DNA of 64,000 nt from Halolamina pelagica (GTDB lineage: Archaea > Halobacteriota > Halobacteria > Halobacteriales > Haloferacaceae), in assembly GCF_001307315.1 (NCBI RefSeq), contig NZ_LGUC01000001.1, positions 2,480,001-2,544,000 on the forward strand. Reading direction: 5' to 3'. A program made the translations under genes and the position numbers. Each line of letters starts with the position of its first letter. The stretch's first letter is position 1. Below are positions 43,154-52,214 of the stretch, in pieces. Under the pieces are notes generated by a model. The model was not told where the DNA came from. It searched no databases and was given only the letters and a program-made list of their open reading frames with translations.

Positions 43154-44185
43154 ATGGCAGAAGACGACCTCGAAAGTCTCCCCGGCGTCGGTCCCGCAAC
43201 CGCAGACAAGCTCACGGACGCTGGGTTCGACAGCTTCCAGAGTATCGCCGTCGCGAGCCCCGGCGAGCTGTCCAACTCCGCGGACGTGGGCGACTCCACG
43301 GCGGCCGACGTGATCAACGCCGCCCGGGAGGCCGCCGACGTCGGCGGCTTCGAGACGGGCGCGACCGTGCTCGAACGCCGCGAGCGTATCGGGAAGCTCT
43401 CCTGGCAGATGGACGAGGTAGACGACCTGCTCGGTGGCGGGATGGAGACCCAGTCCATCACCGAGGTGTACGGCGAGTTCGGGACCGGGAAGTCCCAGGT
43501 CACCCACCAGATGTCCGTCAACGTCCAGCTCTCGAAGGAGAACGGCGGCCTCGACGGCGGCGCGATCTTCATCGACACCGAGGACACGTTCCGGCCCGAG
43601 CGGATCGACGACATGATCCGGGGCCTCGACGACGAGATCATCGCCGAAGAACTCGAGCGCCGCGAGATCGAGGGTGAGCCAGGCGACGAGGAGGCGATGG
43701 AACAGCTGCTCGAGTCGTTCCTCGACAACATCCACGTCGCGAAGGCGTTCAACGCCAACCACCAGATGCTGCTGGCCGAGAAGGCCCTTGAACTCGCAAA
43801 AGAGCACGAGGAGGCCGACTGGCCGGTCCGCCTGCTCTGTGTCGACTCGTTGACCGCCCACTTCCGCGCGGAGTACGTGGGTCGTGGCGAACTCGCCGAG
43901 CGCCAGCAGAAGCTCAACAAACATCTCCACGAGCTCGACAAGGTCGGCAACCTCCACAACGTCGCCGTCCTCGTCACGAACCAGGTCGCCTCCAACCCCG
44001 ACTCCTACTTCGGCGACCCGACCCAGCCCATCGGCGGGAACATTCTGGGCCACAAGTCCACGTTCCGCATCTACCTCCGCAAGTCGAAGGGTGACAAGCG
44101 GATCGTCCGGCTGGTCGACGCGCCCAACCTCGCCGACGGCGAGGCGGTCATGCGTGTCCAGGACGGCGGCCTGAAGCCCGAGTAA
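43154..44185 (+). CDS. radA: DNA repair and recombination protein RadA
   Basis: Archaeal RecA/Rad51 recombinase that forms filaments on single-stranded DNA for strand exchange; 343 aa. The N-terminal helix-hairpin-helix is [20 protein letters not shown]. Walker A is [15 protein letters not shown] near residue 106; Walker B is [20 protein letters not shown]. The DNA-binding L2 region is [20 protein letters not shown]. No intein is present. The assignment is unambiguous. Confidence 0.98.
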   Translation: MAEDDLESLPGVGPATADKLTDAGFDSFQSIAVASPGELSNSADVGDSTAADVINAAREAADVGGFETGATVLERRERIGKLSWQMDEVDDLLGGGMETQSITEVYGEFGTGKSQVTHQMSVNVQLSKENGGLDGGAIFIDTEDTFRPERIDDMIRGLDDEIIAEELERREIEGEPGDEEAMEQLLESFLDNIHVAKAFNANHQMLLAEKALELAKEHEEADWPVRLLCVDSLTAHFRAEYVGRGELAERQQKLNKHLHELDKVGNLHNVAVLVTNQVASNPDSYFGDPTQPIGGNILGHKSTFRIYLRKSKGDKRIVRLVDAPNLADGEAVMRVQDGGLKPE

Positions 44186-44247
44186 GGCGTCGTTTCGGTT
44201 TCTCCCGGGTCCCCACTTCCCCGGTTCCCGTATCCCCCGTTCCCCAC

Positions 44248-44468
44248 TCACTCCTCAGCCCGAGTCGCGAGCGCGGCGACGTCCTCGGGCGTCGCGTCGC
44301 GATCGTCGGGCAGTCGTTCGATACAGTCGAAACAGAGGAAGAACTCCGAGCCGTCGGCGAGTTCGAGATCCATCCCCTCCGTCGACCCCCCTCGAACGTC
44401 CAGAAGTCGCCGATGCCCCCGCCGATCCGGGTCCGTCGGTTGCAGCCGTCACAGCGCTGAGTGGCCAT
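44248..44468 (-). CDS. DUF7561-like small zinc-binding protein, frameshifted
   Basis: A 73-aa protein after one base is restored. It starts MATQRCDGCNRRTRIGGGIG, continues DFWTFEGG, and in the shifted frame STEGMDLELADGSEFFLCFD plus CIERLPDDRDATPEDVAALA. Two CxxC-like pairs (CDGC and CFDC) suggest a zinc site. The break is in the six-C run 44386-44391; the 221-nt length is one base short of 74 codons. I assign DUF7561 from memory of the pattern; function is unknown. Confidence 0.75.
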
Positions 44469-44577
44469 CGACGACGCTTCGGGCGCGAGTCGGTTAGGCG
44501 CTCCGGCGAGGGTCGCCGCCGTGAACGACGGCACCGCAGCTGGGCGGGTGGGGCTGCCGGAGGAGAGCGATCGCGGA

Positions 44578-44751
44578 TCAGTCCTGTTTGATCTCTTCGA
44601 ACTGATCGAGTAGTGCCTCCGTCGAGTCCCCGGAGTCGTAGCTGACGGTCCCACTGAACGTCTCTGGGGCCTCCGCGAACTCGGCATCCGCCTGGGAGGT
44701 CAGTTGTTCGCGGCGTTCGTGTTCACCTTCGTCATAGGCACCGAATGACAT
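44578..44751 (-). CDS. DUF5786-like small protein, 57 aa
   Basis: A short acidic protein with sequence MSFGAYDEGEHERREQLTSQ through VSYDSGDSTEALLDQFEEIK. This matches the conserved haloarchaeal DUF5786 pattern (GAYDExEHERRE at the start, YDSGDSxExLLDQF at the end). No function is known. The intergenic region upstream (44752-44905) is A+T-rich and probably holds promoters for this gene and the divergent DUF5784-like gene. Confidence 0.85.
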   Translation of the reverse strand: MSFGAYDEGEHERREQLTSQADAEFAEAPETFSGTVSYDSGDSTEALLDQFEEIKQD

Positions 44752-44905
44752 GGTAACTAGTCACTTTGTGGTTGCCTTGCATATACGTATCGGTTAGTTT
44801 CAGCCCCAGTCCACGTAGGTACCAGACGCTACGGGCTTGCTAGTTACCCGGATGGACCCCAGCGTCGCTCGAAAACTGTAAACCCCCGGCCCGCCGAGAG
44901 AACGT

Positions 44906-45921
44906 GTGGCAAAGCCGCTTCGGTTCCGATACGCCCCCGGTTCGTGGTCCGAGGCGCGCGTTCGTAACGAACTCTTGCAGCCGCTGCAGGCCAACATCGG
45001 GGCTGCGATGCGCGATCCGTGGTATCAGTCACCGGCCGGGTTCGACGCCGTCCGGTTCGAGATGGACAACGGCGACGTGGCGCTGTTCTGTTGGGACGAC
45101 GAGGCCGGCTACTGGCTGGGCAACACCGAGACGCCCTCGGCGCTCTGGCGTACCAACAAACACGGGTTCGACGAAGTCGCCTACCCGATCCGGCGTTGGG
45201 CCGAACGGGAGCTGCTCGCCCAGCTGATCGAGGAGTCGCCGTGGCTCGAGGCGTACCCCCACGTCTCGTGGTTCTTCCTCCCGGTCTTCCTCTCGAAGGA
45301 CGGCCGGCACACCACCCGGGAGTTCTTCCGGGACCACGCCGCCGGCTTCCCCGACGCCGACCGGGACGACGTGCTCTCGTTCTACGAGGAGCTGCTCTCG
45401 ACGGGCGCGCTCGACCCTTACCGCGAGACGATGGCGGGGAAGCTCGGCACCTCCGAGACGCTGGACCTCACCCGGATGTCGGCGACGATGGGCGAGTTCA
45501 ACGCCGCCTACCTCCTCCTCGAGGCGGGCTACGACGTGACCCCGAGGCGGCGGTGACGACGGGCCACTCCATCGACTATCGCGCCACCGGCGACGGCGAC
45601 GAGGAGGCGTCGCTGGTCGAAGTGACCCGGCCCCTGCCGCCGAAACACCGCTCGGCGGGCTCGCCGATCACCGCGATCCGGGAGACGGCGGAGACGAAAT
45701 CCTCGGGCCAGCTCGAGGAGCACGGCGGCGGCGTGACGCTGTTCGTCGACTGCTCCTCGTTCCCCGACGACGACTGGCTGGCCATCGCCGGCGAGCGCCC
45801 GGAAGTGCGCCACCGGCCGGCGGTCGTGTTCCGCCTCCGCCCCTCCGGCCACGTCGAGGCCTACCGGAAAGGCGGGCTCCCGCTGAAACTGGGCGACGCG
45901 GTCGAGTGGATCGACGGCTGA
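44906..45921 (+). CDS. DUF5784-like haloarchaeal protein, frameshifted
   Basis: A 338-aa protein after one base is restored. The start is GTG at 44906 (MAKPLRFRYAPGSWSEARVR). The first part ends EFNAAYLLLEAGYDVTP and the second, in the next frame, reads EAAVTTGHSIDYRATGDGDE through ALWID-like C-terminus ending KLGDAVEWIDG. The break is in the C run 45540-45543. There is no signal or membrane segment. Assignment to DUF5784 is from recall; function is unknown. Confidence 0.78.
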
Positions 45922-45966
45922 GTCGGCATCGCAAGCGGTTTCTCCCGGCGCCGGCACGTTCCGGCA

Positions 45967-46790
45967 ATGACCGTCGTCGCGGACCTCCACACACACACCA
46001 CCGTCTCCGACGGGACGTTCTCGCTGGACGCGCTGGTCGAGACCGCCCGGAAGGAAGGGCTCGACGCCGTCGCCGTCACCGACCACGACCGCTACCACCC
46101 CGAGCTCTCGGTCCCCGTCGAGCGCCGCGGGGGCTGCTCGTCGTGCGAGGGATCGAACTCCGCGTCGAGACGCCGACGGAACGCGTCGACCTGCTGGGCT
46201 ACGGCCTCGAACCCACCGACGCGCTGACCGCGGAGGTCGAGCGCCTCCAACAGGACCGCATCGACCGCGGGCGCCGGATCGTCGAGCGAGTCGAAGGCCG
46301 ACTCGGCGTCGATCTCGGGATCGAACCCCGCGCCGGGCTCGGCCGGCCACACATCGCCCGCGCGGTGGTGGAGAGCAACGCCGACTACGACACCGTCAGC
46401 GCCGTCTTCGACGACCTGATCGGCGAGGGCCGGCCGTGTTTCGTCGCCCGGACCGTTCCCGACTTCGAGACGGGCCGGGAGCTGCTCGAGGACGCCTGTG
46501 CGTTCGTCGGGCTCGCACACCCGCTTCGGTACGACGACCCCGCAGCCGCGCTGGAACTGGCCGCCGACCTCGACGCCGTCGAGCGCTACTACCCCTACGA
46601 CCGGCCGGTCTCGCCGACCGACGCCGGCGCGCTCGACCCGCGACCGGTCGAGGCCGCCATCGTCGAGTACGACCTGCTGGCAACCGGCGGCACGGACGCT
46701 CACGAGACCGAACTGGCCGTCGACGGCCTCCCGCAGGCGGCGTGGGAGCGCGTGCGCCAACGCCTCCCCGAAGCGGTCGAACTCGCCTGA
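45967..46790 (+). CDS. PHP-domain metal-dependent phosphoesterase, frameshifted
   Basis: A 274-aa PHP (polymerase and histidinol phosphatase) protein. MTVVADLHTHTTVSDGTFSL holds the first metal motif HxH, and DAVAVTDHDRYHPELS the second. After the break at the G run 46129-46133 the protein continues LLVVRGIELRVETPTERVDL; later ligands are GLAHPLRYDD and TGGTDAHETELAV. The family hydrolyses small phosphoesters (for example RNase AM or AMP-type substrates); specificity here is not known. Confidence 0.84.
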
Positions 46791-46863
46791 CTGTGCGGTC
46801 GCTGAAGCCAGGTCCCGGCAGGGAGAGAAACTGATTTATCCGCGACTCCGGTAGCGCCGGGGC

Positions 46864-47385
46864 GTGAACGAGGGGATCGTCGCCGAGATGCCGGCGTGGC
46901 TCCAGTCGCTGTTGCACTCCGACTGGGCGCTGGTGGTGCTCTTCGGCGTGTTCGTGCTCGAGGGCGCGATGCTGATGTACTTCGTCCCCAGCGAACTCAT
47001 CGTACCGGGGTCGCTCGCGCTGTTGGGACACAGCCTCGAGACGCTCCTGCCGGTGCTGGGCGTCGCCGTCCTCGGTGCGACTGTCGGCCAGCTCGCGCTA
47101 TTTTTCGTCGCCGAACGCGCCGGCCGGGAGTACCTGCTGCAGAAGCGGTGGTTCCGCGTGAGCGAGGACGCACTCACCCGGTTCGACGGCTGGTTCGACC
47201 GCTGGGGCGCCCCCGCCGTCGCCGGTAGCAACGCGATGCTGTTCACTCGGGGGATGCTGACGGTGCCGGCGGGGCTGGCGAAGATGGACCCGAAACGGTT
47301 CGTCGCGCTGTCGGCACTCGGGACGCTGGTGTTCGAGTCGGCACTCGCTGGGTTGTACGTCTTCGGCGTCGACCTGCTCTGGTAG
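46864..47385 (+). CDS. DedA/SNARE-associated family membrane protein
   Basis: A 173-aa membrane protein, GTG start at 46864. Family features are the re-entrant region LMYFVPSELIVPGSLALLGH, FVAERAGREYLLQKRWFRVS and the RFDGWFDRWGAPAVAGSNAM then FTRGMLTVPAGLAKMDPKRF blocks, matching DedA/VTT proteins involved in lipid scrambling or flipping. About five hydrophobic segments are seen. The stop is 1 nt from the convergent DUF6757-like gene. Confidence 0.85.
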   Translation: MNEGIVAEMPAWLQSLLHSDWALVVLFGVFVLEGAMLMYFVPSELIVPGSLALLGHSLETLLPVLGVAVLGATVGQLALFFVAERAGREYLLQKRWFRVSEDALTRFDGWFDRWGAPAVAGSNAMLFTRGMLTVPAGLAKMDPKRFVALSALGTLVFESALAGLYVFGVDLLW

Positions 47386-47386
47386 C

Positions 47387-47551
47387 TTACTCCGTGCGGT
47401 CGATCTCGGTCCGCTCGCGCAGCGCTTGCAGTCGCTCGTCGTCGGCTAACTCCTCGACGCGCTCCTGGAAGTGCTGCTCACAGAGGCCGACTTTGACGCC
47501 GTCCGTCTCTGCGGCGTAGACGGCGTCGTCCTCGCAGTAGTGGCACTTCAT
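47387..47551 (-). CDS. DUF6757-like small zinc protein, 54 aa
   Basis: A short protein with sequence MKCHYCEDDAVYAAETDGVK then VGLCEQHFQERVEELADDER. The CxxC and the CxxH pair (CHYC, CEQH) suggest one zinc site. The pattern matches DUF6757 of haloarchaea as I recall. The open frame extends far upstream over hemB, but that part is antisense shadow; the ATG at 47551 is the real start, with A+T-rich sequence just upstream. Confidence 0.83.
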   Translation of the reverse strand: MKCHYCEDDAVYAAETDGVKVGLCEQHFQERVEELADDERLQALRERTEIDRTE

Positions 47552-47641
47552 ACACCAAAATATGCGCCCCAATCGGTTAAGAACGCGGGTAGCGGCCGGG
47601 CGGAGCGACGCGGTTTTGGCCGCGGAGGCTCTGGTGCCGGC

Positions 47642-48646
47642 ATGAACCACACCCCCCGTCCCGGCCGCGACGACGCCCGGCGGCCCCGCCGCCTGCGGGC
47701 CGACGGCGTCCGCTCGCTCGTCGCCGAGACCAACCTCTCGGCGTCGGATCTGATCGCCCCCGTGTTCGTCGACGCGACGACCGACGAGCGCGTCCCGATC
47801 GAGACGATGCCCGGCCACGAGCGCGTCCCCGTCGACGACGCCGTCGCCCGCGTCGAGGAAGTGCTCGCGACGGGCGTCGAGGCGGTGATACTGTTCGGTG
47901 TCCCGGAGTTCAAGGACGGCCGCGGCACCCGCGCCTACGCTGAGAACGGCGTCGTCCAGCGCGCAGTCCGGCAGATCACCGAGGAGACCGACGCCTACGT
48001 GATCACCGACGTGTGTCTCTGTGAGTACACCGAACACGGCCACTGCGGTATCGTCGAACCCGGCGCCGACGAGGACCCCCACCTCACCGTCGAGAACGAC
48101 GAGAGCGTCGAGTTGCTCGCGGAGATTGCGGTCTCCCACGCCGAGGCCGGCGCGGACATGGTCGCGCCCTCGGCCAGCCTCGACGGCATGGTCGGCGCCA
48201 TCCGTGACGGACTGGACGAGGCCGGCTTCCGGAACCTGCCGATCATGTCCTACGCCGCCAAGTACGAGTCGGCGTTCTACGGCCCGTTCCGGGACGCCGC
48301 CGACGGCGCCCCCGCCTTCGGCGACCGCCGGCACTACCAGATGGACCCCGCCAACGCCCGAGAAGCCCGCCGGGAGGTCGAACTGGACGTGGAGGAGGGG
48401 GCGGACGTGCTGATGGTCAAGCCCGCGCTCCCGTACCTCGACGTGGTCGCGGACGTGCGCAGGGAGCACGACCACCCCGTCGCGGCGTACAACGTCTCCG
48501 GGGAGTACGCGATGCTGCACGCCGCCGCCGAGAAGGGCTGGCTCGACCTCGAGGCGGTCGCTCACGAGTCGCTGCTGTCGATCAAGCGCGCCGGCGCGGA
48601 CCTGATCCTCACCTACTTCGCGGAGGACGTGGCCCGATCGCTCTGA
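47642..48646 (+). CDS. hemB: Porphobilinogen synthase (delta-aminolevulinate dehydratase)
   Basis: Condenses two aminolevulinate molecules in haem and cobamide synthesis; 334 aa. Active-site lysines are in MSYAAKYESAFYGPFRDA and DVLMVKPALPYLDVV. The zinc-site cysteines are present (DVCLCEYTEHGHCG), so this is the zinc-dependent form. PSASLDGMVGAIRDGLDEAG and YQMDPANAREARREVELD are further conserved blocks. Confidence 0.96.
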   Translation: MNHTPRPGRDDARRPRRLRADGVRSLVAETNLSASDLIAPVFVDATTDERVPIETMPGHERVPVDDAVARVEEVLATGVEAVILFGVPEFKDGRGTRAYAENGVVQRAVRQITEETDAYVITDVCLCEYTEHGHCGIVEPGADEDPHLTVENDESVELLAEIAVSHAEAGADMVAPSASLDGMVGAIRDGLDEAGFRNLPIMSYAAKYESAFYGPFRDAADGAPAFGDRRHYQMDPANAREARREVELDVEEGADVLMVKPALPYLDVVADVRREHDHPVAAYNVSGEYAMLHAAAEKGWLDLEAVAHESLLSIKRAGADLILTYFAEDVARSL

Positions 48647-48658
48647 GCGGGCGTCGAC

Positions 48659-48831
48659 GCCCCTGTTGGCTCACGGCTCACTCCGTTCCCCGTTCGCTTC
48701 CGAGGTGGTTTGCCACCGCTCCCGTCGGTCGCGGTGTTTTCCACTCGCCCCTGTTGGCTCACGGCTCACTCCGTTCCCCGTTCGCTTCCGAGGTGGTTTA
48801 CCACCGCTCCCGTCGGTCGCGGTGTTTTCCC
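48659..48831. repeat. 88-bp tandem duplication downstream of hemB
   Basis: Copy 1 (48659-48746) and copy 2 (48747 to about 48831) begin GCCCCTGTTGGCTCACGGCT. They contain CTCCGTTCCCCGTTCGCTTC and end CGCGGTGTTTTCC. They differ by one base (TTTGCC/TTTACC) until the end of copy 2. The unit itself contains CCACCGCTCCCGTCGGTCGC. No gene is supported here; frames reading through are repetitive artefacts. Confidence 0.92.
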
Positions 48832-48881
48832 ACCTCGCTTCCGACGGAAACGGTTTTGCATCGGCGCCCTGACTCTCACCC

Positions 48882-49289
48882 ATGGATCCGTACGACCTCG
48901 TGCTCGTCGCCGTCGACGGGAGTGAGGAATCCACTCGCGCCGTCGAGTACGCCGTGGCCGTCGCCGACGCCTACGACGCCGCGGTGCACGTCGCCTACGT
49001 GCTCGGTGAGGACGTCGCGGAGAACTACGAGGACGAGGGGTACGCCGACACCGCCGAGGAGATCGCCGCCGAGCGCGGCGTCGAGATCGACACCAGCACG
49101 GTCTCGGGGTTCTCGAAGAGTCGCCTCTCCCAACACCCCGGCAGCGTCGTCCTCGACACCGCCGAGGAGCGCGGCGCGGACTTCATCGTCCTCCCCCGGG
49201 AGCCACAGACCGGTACGCGGGCGGCAGTGCTCGAGAAAACGGCGGAGTACGTGCTCTGCTACGCCAGTCAGCCCGTGCTCTCGGTCTGA
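48882..49289 (+). CDS. Universal stress protein (UspA family)
   Basis: A 135-aa UspA-fold protein beginning MDPYDLVLVAVDGSEESTRA, with the N-terminal beta strand and Asp typical of the family. The usual nucleotide-binding GxxGxxxxxxxxGS(V/A) near the C-terminus is degenerate (PREPQTGTRAAVLEKTAEYV), so ATP binding is uncertain. Its 3' end overlaps the convergent GNAT gene by 22 nt. Confidence 0.85.
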   Translation: MDPYDLVLVAVDGSEESTRAVEYAVAVADAYDAAVHVAYVLGEDVAENYEDEGYADTAEEIAAERGVEIDTSTVSGFSKSRLSQHPGSVVLDTAEERGADFIVLPREPQTGTRAAVLEKTAEYVLCYASQPVLSV

Positions 49290-49831
49290 TCGTCGAGCCG
49301 GATCGCCATCTCCAACTCGAAGCTCTCGGCGTCGGTCGTCTCGAACCCGATCTTCTCGTACAGCCCCACGGCCGCCCGGTTCCAGCGCTCGACAGTCAGC
49401 CAGACCTGCGTGATCCCCTGCTCGGCGCCGTAGCCGAGCGCCGTCTCGATCAGCGCCGTCCCGATGCCGGCGCCCTGGTGTGACTGCAGCACGAAGATCG
49501 CGAGTTCGTACGGCGACTCCGTGCCGTTTTCGGGCACGAGCGTCACGTGGCCGACCACGTCGTCGCCGTCCCAGGCGAACACGTTGAAGCAGTCCTCGTC
49601 GAGGATGCGATCGAGCCAGCCACGGAGCTTCGAGGGGCGACTCGGCGGGATCCCCTGTGCCCGATCGGCAGGGTCGAACGCCTCGTACATCGCTTGGAGC
49701 GCCTCCCGCTCCGCGTCGCTCCCGTCGTACACCCGGAGCTCGATCGTCCGGCCCTCGGCGTCCTCGACGGTCCGAGGCGGCGACGGGAAGCCGTCGGTGT
49801 GGTCGTCGGGGTAGCGCTCTGGTCCGGTCAT
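49268..49831 (-). CDS. GNAT family N-acetyltransferase
   Basis: A 187-aa acetyltransferase. The start ATG at 49831 (MTGPERYPDDHTDGF) is 2 nt after the upstream universal stress gene. The acetyl-CoA loop is LQSHQGAGIGTALIETALGY (Q/RxxGxG/A), and ITQVWLTVERWNRAAVGLYE with KIGFE is the usual C-terminal block. DDVVGHVTLVPENG is the central strand. Substrate unknown. An in-frame GTG at 49837 is an alternative start. Confidence 0.87.
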   Translation of the reverse strand: MTGPERYPDDHTDGFPSPPRTVEDAEGRTIELRVYDGSDAEREALQAMYEAFDPADRAQGIPPSRPSKLRGWLDRILDEDCFNVFAWDGDDVVGHVTLVPENGTESPYELAIFVLQSHQGAGIGTALIETALGYGAEQGITQVWLTVERWNRAAVGLYEKIGFETTDAESFELEMAIRLDDQTESTG

Positions 49832-49833
49832 GT

Positions 49834-50202
49834 TCACCGGACTAGCTTGACGCTCGTGTGGGCGTTCAACAGGACGAACTCCGCGATACTGCCCACGTTT
49901 ATCTTCCCCATCGGGCTGGTCTGTCCGCCGCCCAGCGCGATCTCGTCGAACCCCTCGCGCTCGGCCATGTCGACCAGTTCGCTCCCCGGGTCGCCCTCGA
50001 CCTGTCGGATCTCCGCGTCGACGCCGGCGGCGTCGAGCTCCTCGCGTGTCCGCTCGGCGATCTCCTCGCGCGAGCGGGGCGACCGCGGGTTCTCGACGAT
50101 CGCGACGGTGAGGTCGTCGCCCACCTCGGCCGTCCGGGCGACCACCTGTTCCAGCGCCCGTATGGAGTCGTCGCTTCCGCCGATCCCCAGCAGCACCTTC
50201 AT
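49834..50202 (-). CDS. Universal stress protein (UspA family)
   Basis: A 122-aa protein from the ATG at 50202 (MKVLLGIGGSDDSIRALEQV). The C-terminal nucleotide loop LGGGQTSPMGKINVGSIAEF has a GxxxxGKxxxGS pattern, so ATP binding is more likely than in the paralogue at 48882. It is followed 2 nt later by the GNAT gene, suggesting an operon. Confidence 0.86.
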   Translation of the reverse strand: MKVLLGIGGSDDSIRALEQVVARTAEVGDDLTVAIVENPRSPRSREEIAERTREELDAAGVDAEIRQVEGDPGSELVDMAEREGFDEIALGGGQTSPMGKINVGSIAEFVLLNAHTSVKLVR

Positions 50203-50289
50203 GAGCGGCCGCACGACCGCTCGGCTGATAAACCCCGCGGGCCGGCGCCGGTGAACAACCCTATGTCCGTGGGTGTGTCAGGTGGGTGC

Positions 50290-50964
50290 ATGAGCGACGA
50301 TCCGACGCCGACGGGGGCGGAGACCGACCACGAGGCCGCGGACGGCGAGGCGCCGACCGACGACGCCGACGCCGCCGAAAACGGCGCTGGCACCGCCGAT
50401 CAGGGGGGCGATCGTCCCGAATCCAGCGCCGTCGACGACGTCCCCGAGGACGTGCAGGCGTACGAGCGCTTCACCAAGATGGACCGCGCGGACTACGACC
50501 GCGTCAACGAGTTCCTCCGCGAGCGAACCTACATCACCGCCCGCGAGTGGGCGATCGCCCGCCTCTGTGCGGACTTCCGGACCGAGACGGGCGTCGAGAT
50601 GACCAAGATCGGCGAGAACCTCCCGCGGTTGGTGCCGTTCATGACCGACACGTACAGCCCGCAGGCCGTGAACCAGGCGCGCGCCTCCTTCGAGGAGAAG
50701 GTCACGAAAGCCGGCGCAACGTTTCTCTACGGCGCGATGTCGGGCTTTTACACCGCCGAGGAGCTCGACGACACGATGTACGAGGTGACCGAGATCGCGA
50801 AGTTCCTGCTGGAAGTCGAGGGCGTCGACCTCTCCGTCGAGGAGGAACTCGACGCCGAAGACGAGATCTCGCGGGTGATGCGCGAAGTGCGGGAGGCCTC
50901 CGCCCAGGTGCGCGGTGAGGAGGTCAAGTGTCCCGAATGCGGGCACGTCCACGAGACGGAGTAA
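50290..50964 (+). CDS. DUF5806-like haloarchaeal protein with C-terminal zinc knuckle
   Basis: A 224-aa protein. Residues 1-55 are a disordered acidic tail (MSDDPTPTGAETDHEAADGE). A helical domain follows (YERFTKMDRADYDRVNEFLR, ERTYITAREWAIARLCADFR, EMTKIGENLPRLVPFMTDTY), ending with KCPECGHVHETE, half a zinc ribbon. I assign DUF5806 by recall of this pattern; function is unknown. An in-frame ATG at 50263 would add nine residues. Confidence 0.78.
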   Translation: MSDDPTPTGAETDHEAADGEAPTDDADAAENGAGTADQGGDRPESSAVDDVPEDVQAYERFTKMDRADYDRVNEFLRERTYITAREWAIARLCADFRTETGVEMTKIGENLPRLVPFMTDTYSPQAVNQARASFEEKVTKAGATFLYGAMSGFYTAEELDDTMYEVTEIAKFLLEVEGVDLSVEEELDAEDEISRVMREVREASAQVRGEEVKCPECGHVHETE

Positions 50965-50985
50965 TCCCGAAACGACGATCTATCG

Positions 50986-52087
50986 CTACTCCTCGAACCC
51001 GTCTTCCCACCGGAACGTCCCGTTGCGCTGCACGACCTCGCCGTCGATCTCCATCCGCGAGTCCTCGCTCATGTCCGTGATCATGTCGACGTGGACCGCG
51101 GAGTCGTTGGCCTCGTCCTCGTGACCGTCGGGGAAGTTCGACTCGTAGGCGCGGCCGAGCGCGAGGTGGACCGTGTCGCCCATCTTCTCGTCGAACAGGA
51201 TGCTGTCGGTGAACTGGTCGATGCCGCGGTTCATCCCGATACCGAGCTCGCCCAGTCGCTTCGCGCCGGCGTCGGTGTCGAGCACCTCCGCGATCGCGTC
51301 CTCGTTCTGCTCGGCGGAGAAGTCGACGACAGCGCCGTCCTCGAAGGTGAGGTGGACGTTCCGCACGCGCTGGCTGTTGATCGTCATCGGCACGTCGAAG
51401 AACACCTCGCCCTCGGTCGCGTGGGGGCGGTGAACACCTCGCCGGAGGGGAGGTTGTGGGAGTCGTAGACGACGCTGGCGGCGGAGTTGACCGCCGTCCG
51501 GTCCTCGATGGACATCGTGAGGTTGGTGTCCGCCTTCACGATGCGGACCTCGCTCCCCTCGTCGAGCAGTTCCTTCATCCGGGCCATCTCGTCGGCGAGC
51601 GTCTCCCAGTCGCGCAGGACGGCGTCGTAGACGAACTCCTGGTACGCCTCGTAGCTCATACCCGCCTGCTGAGCCAGCGCGCGCGTCGGGTGGACCGTCG
51701 ACACCCAGTCGGTGTCCATCCGCGCCTCGCGGATCCCCTCCCGTGATCGCTTTTTCGCCGACGCTTCCCCGCCGGAACGTCGGCGCTCGCGGTCGTGTTG
51801 CGCCCGCCACCCAGGCGGAGCATCGCGTCGGCGTGCTCGTACAGCGCGCGCTCGAACTCCGGGCTCTCGTCGAACTCGCCGCTGTGGGCCAGCGTGTGCG
51901 CGCGGTCGACCTCGTCGGCGTCGTACAGCGTCACCACGTTGGCGTCGCGCTTCCCCAACTCCTCAGCGACCGCGACGGCGAGGTCGTGGGCGCCCTCCGA
52001 GACGGAGAGCACTACGTCGTCGCCCGCCTCGATCCGGGCGCTCCAGTCGACGAGCGTCCTCGCGTGTTCGCGGATACGGTCATCCAT
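50986..52087 (-). CDS. M29-type aminopeptidase, frameshifted twice
   Basis: A thermophilic-metalloprotease (M29) family aminopeptidase of 367 aa after two bases are restored. The parts are MDDRIREHARTLVDWSARIE to RNTTASADVPA, then GEASAKKRSREGIREARMDT to SGEVFTAP, then HATEGEVFFDVPMTINSQRV to the end. Metal-ligand segments FTAPHATEGEVFFD, LGELGIGMNRGIDQFTDS, HLALGRAYESNFPDG and VHVDMITDM are visible. Breaks are in the runs 51767-51770 and 51423-51427 (plus-strand C and G runs). It releases N-terminal amino acids using a two-metal centre. Confidence 0.88.
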
Positions 52088-52214
52088 GTCCGAGGCGTGG
52101 GTGTGGCCCGGCAAAATACCCGCGGGATGGCCGCCGAGAACACCCCGTCCGGGACTACCCACCACCCAGTCGCGGCGGGGGAAGATTGAGGAGTCGACCG
52201 CGCGAACGCCGTCC

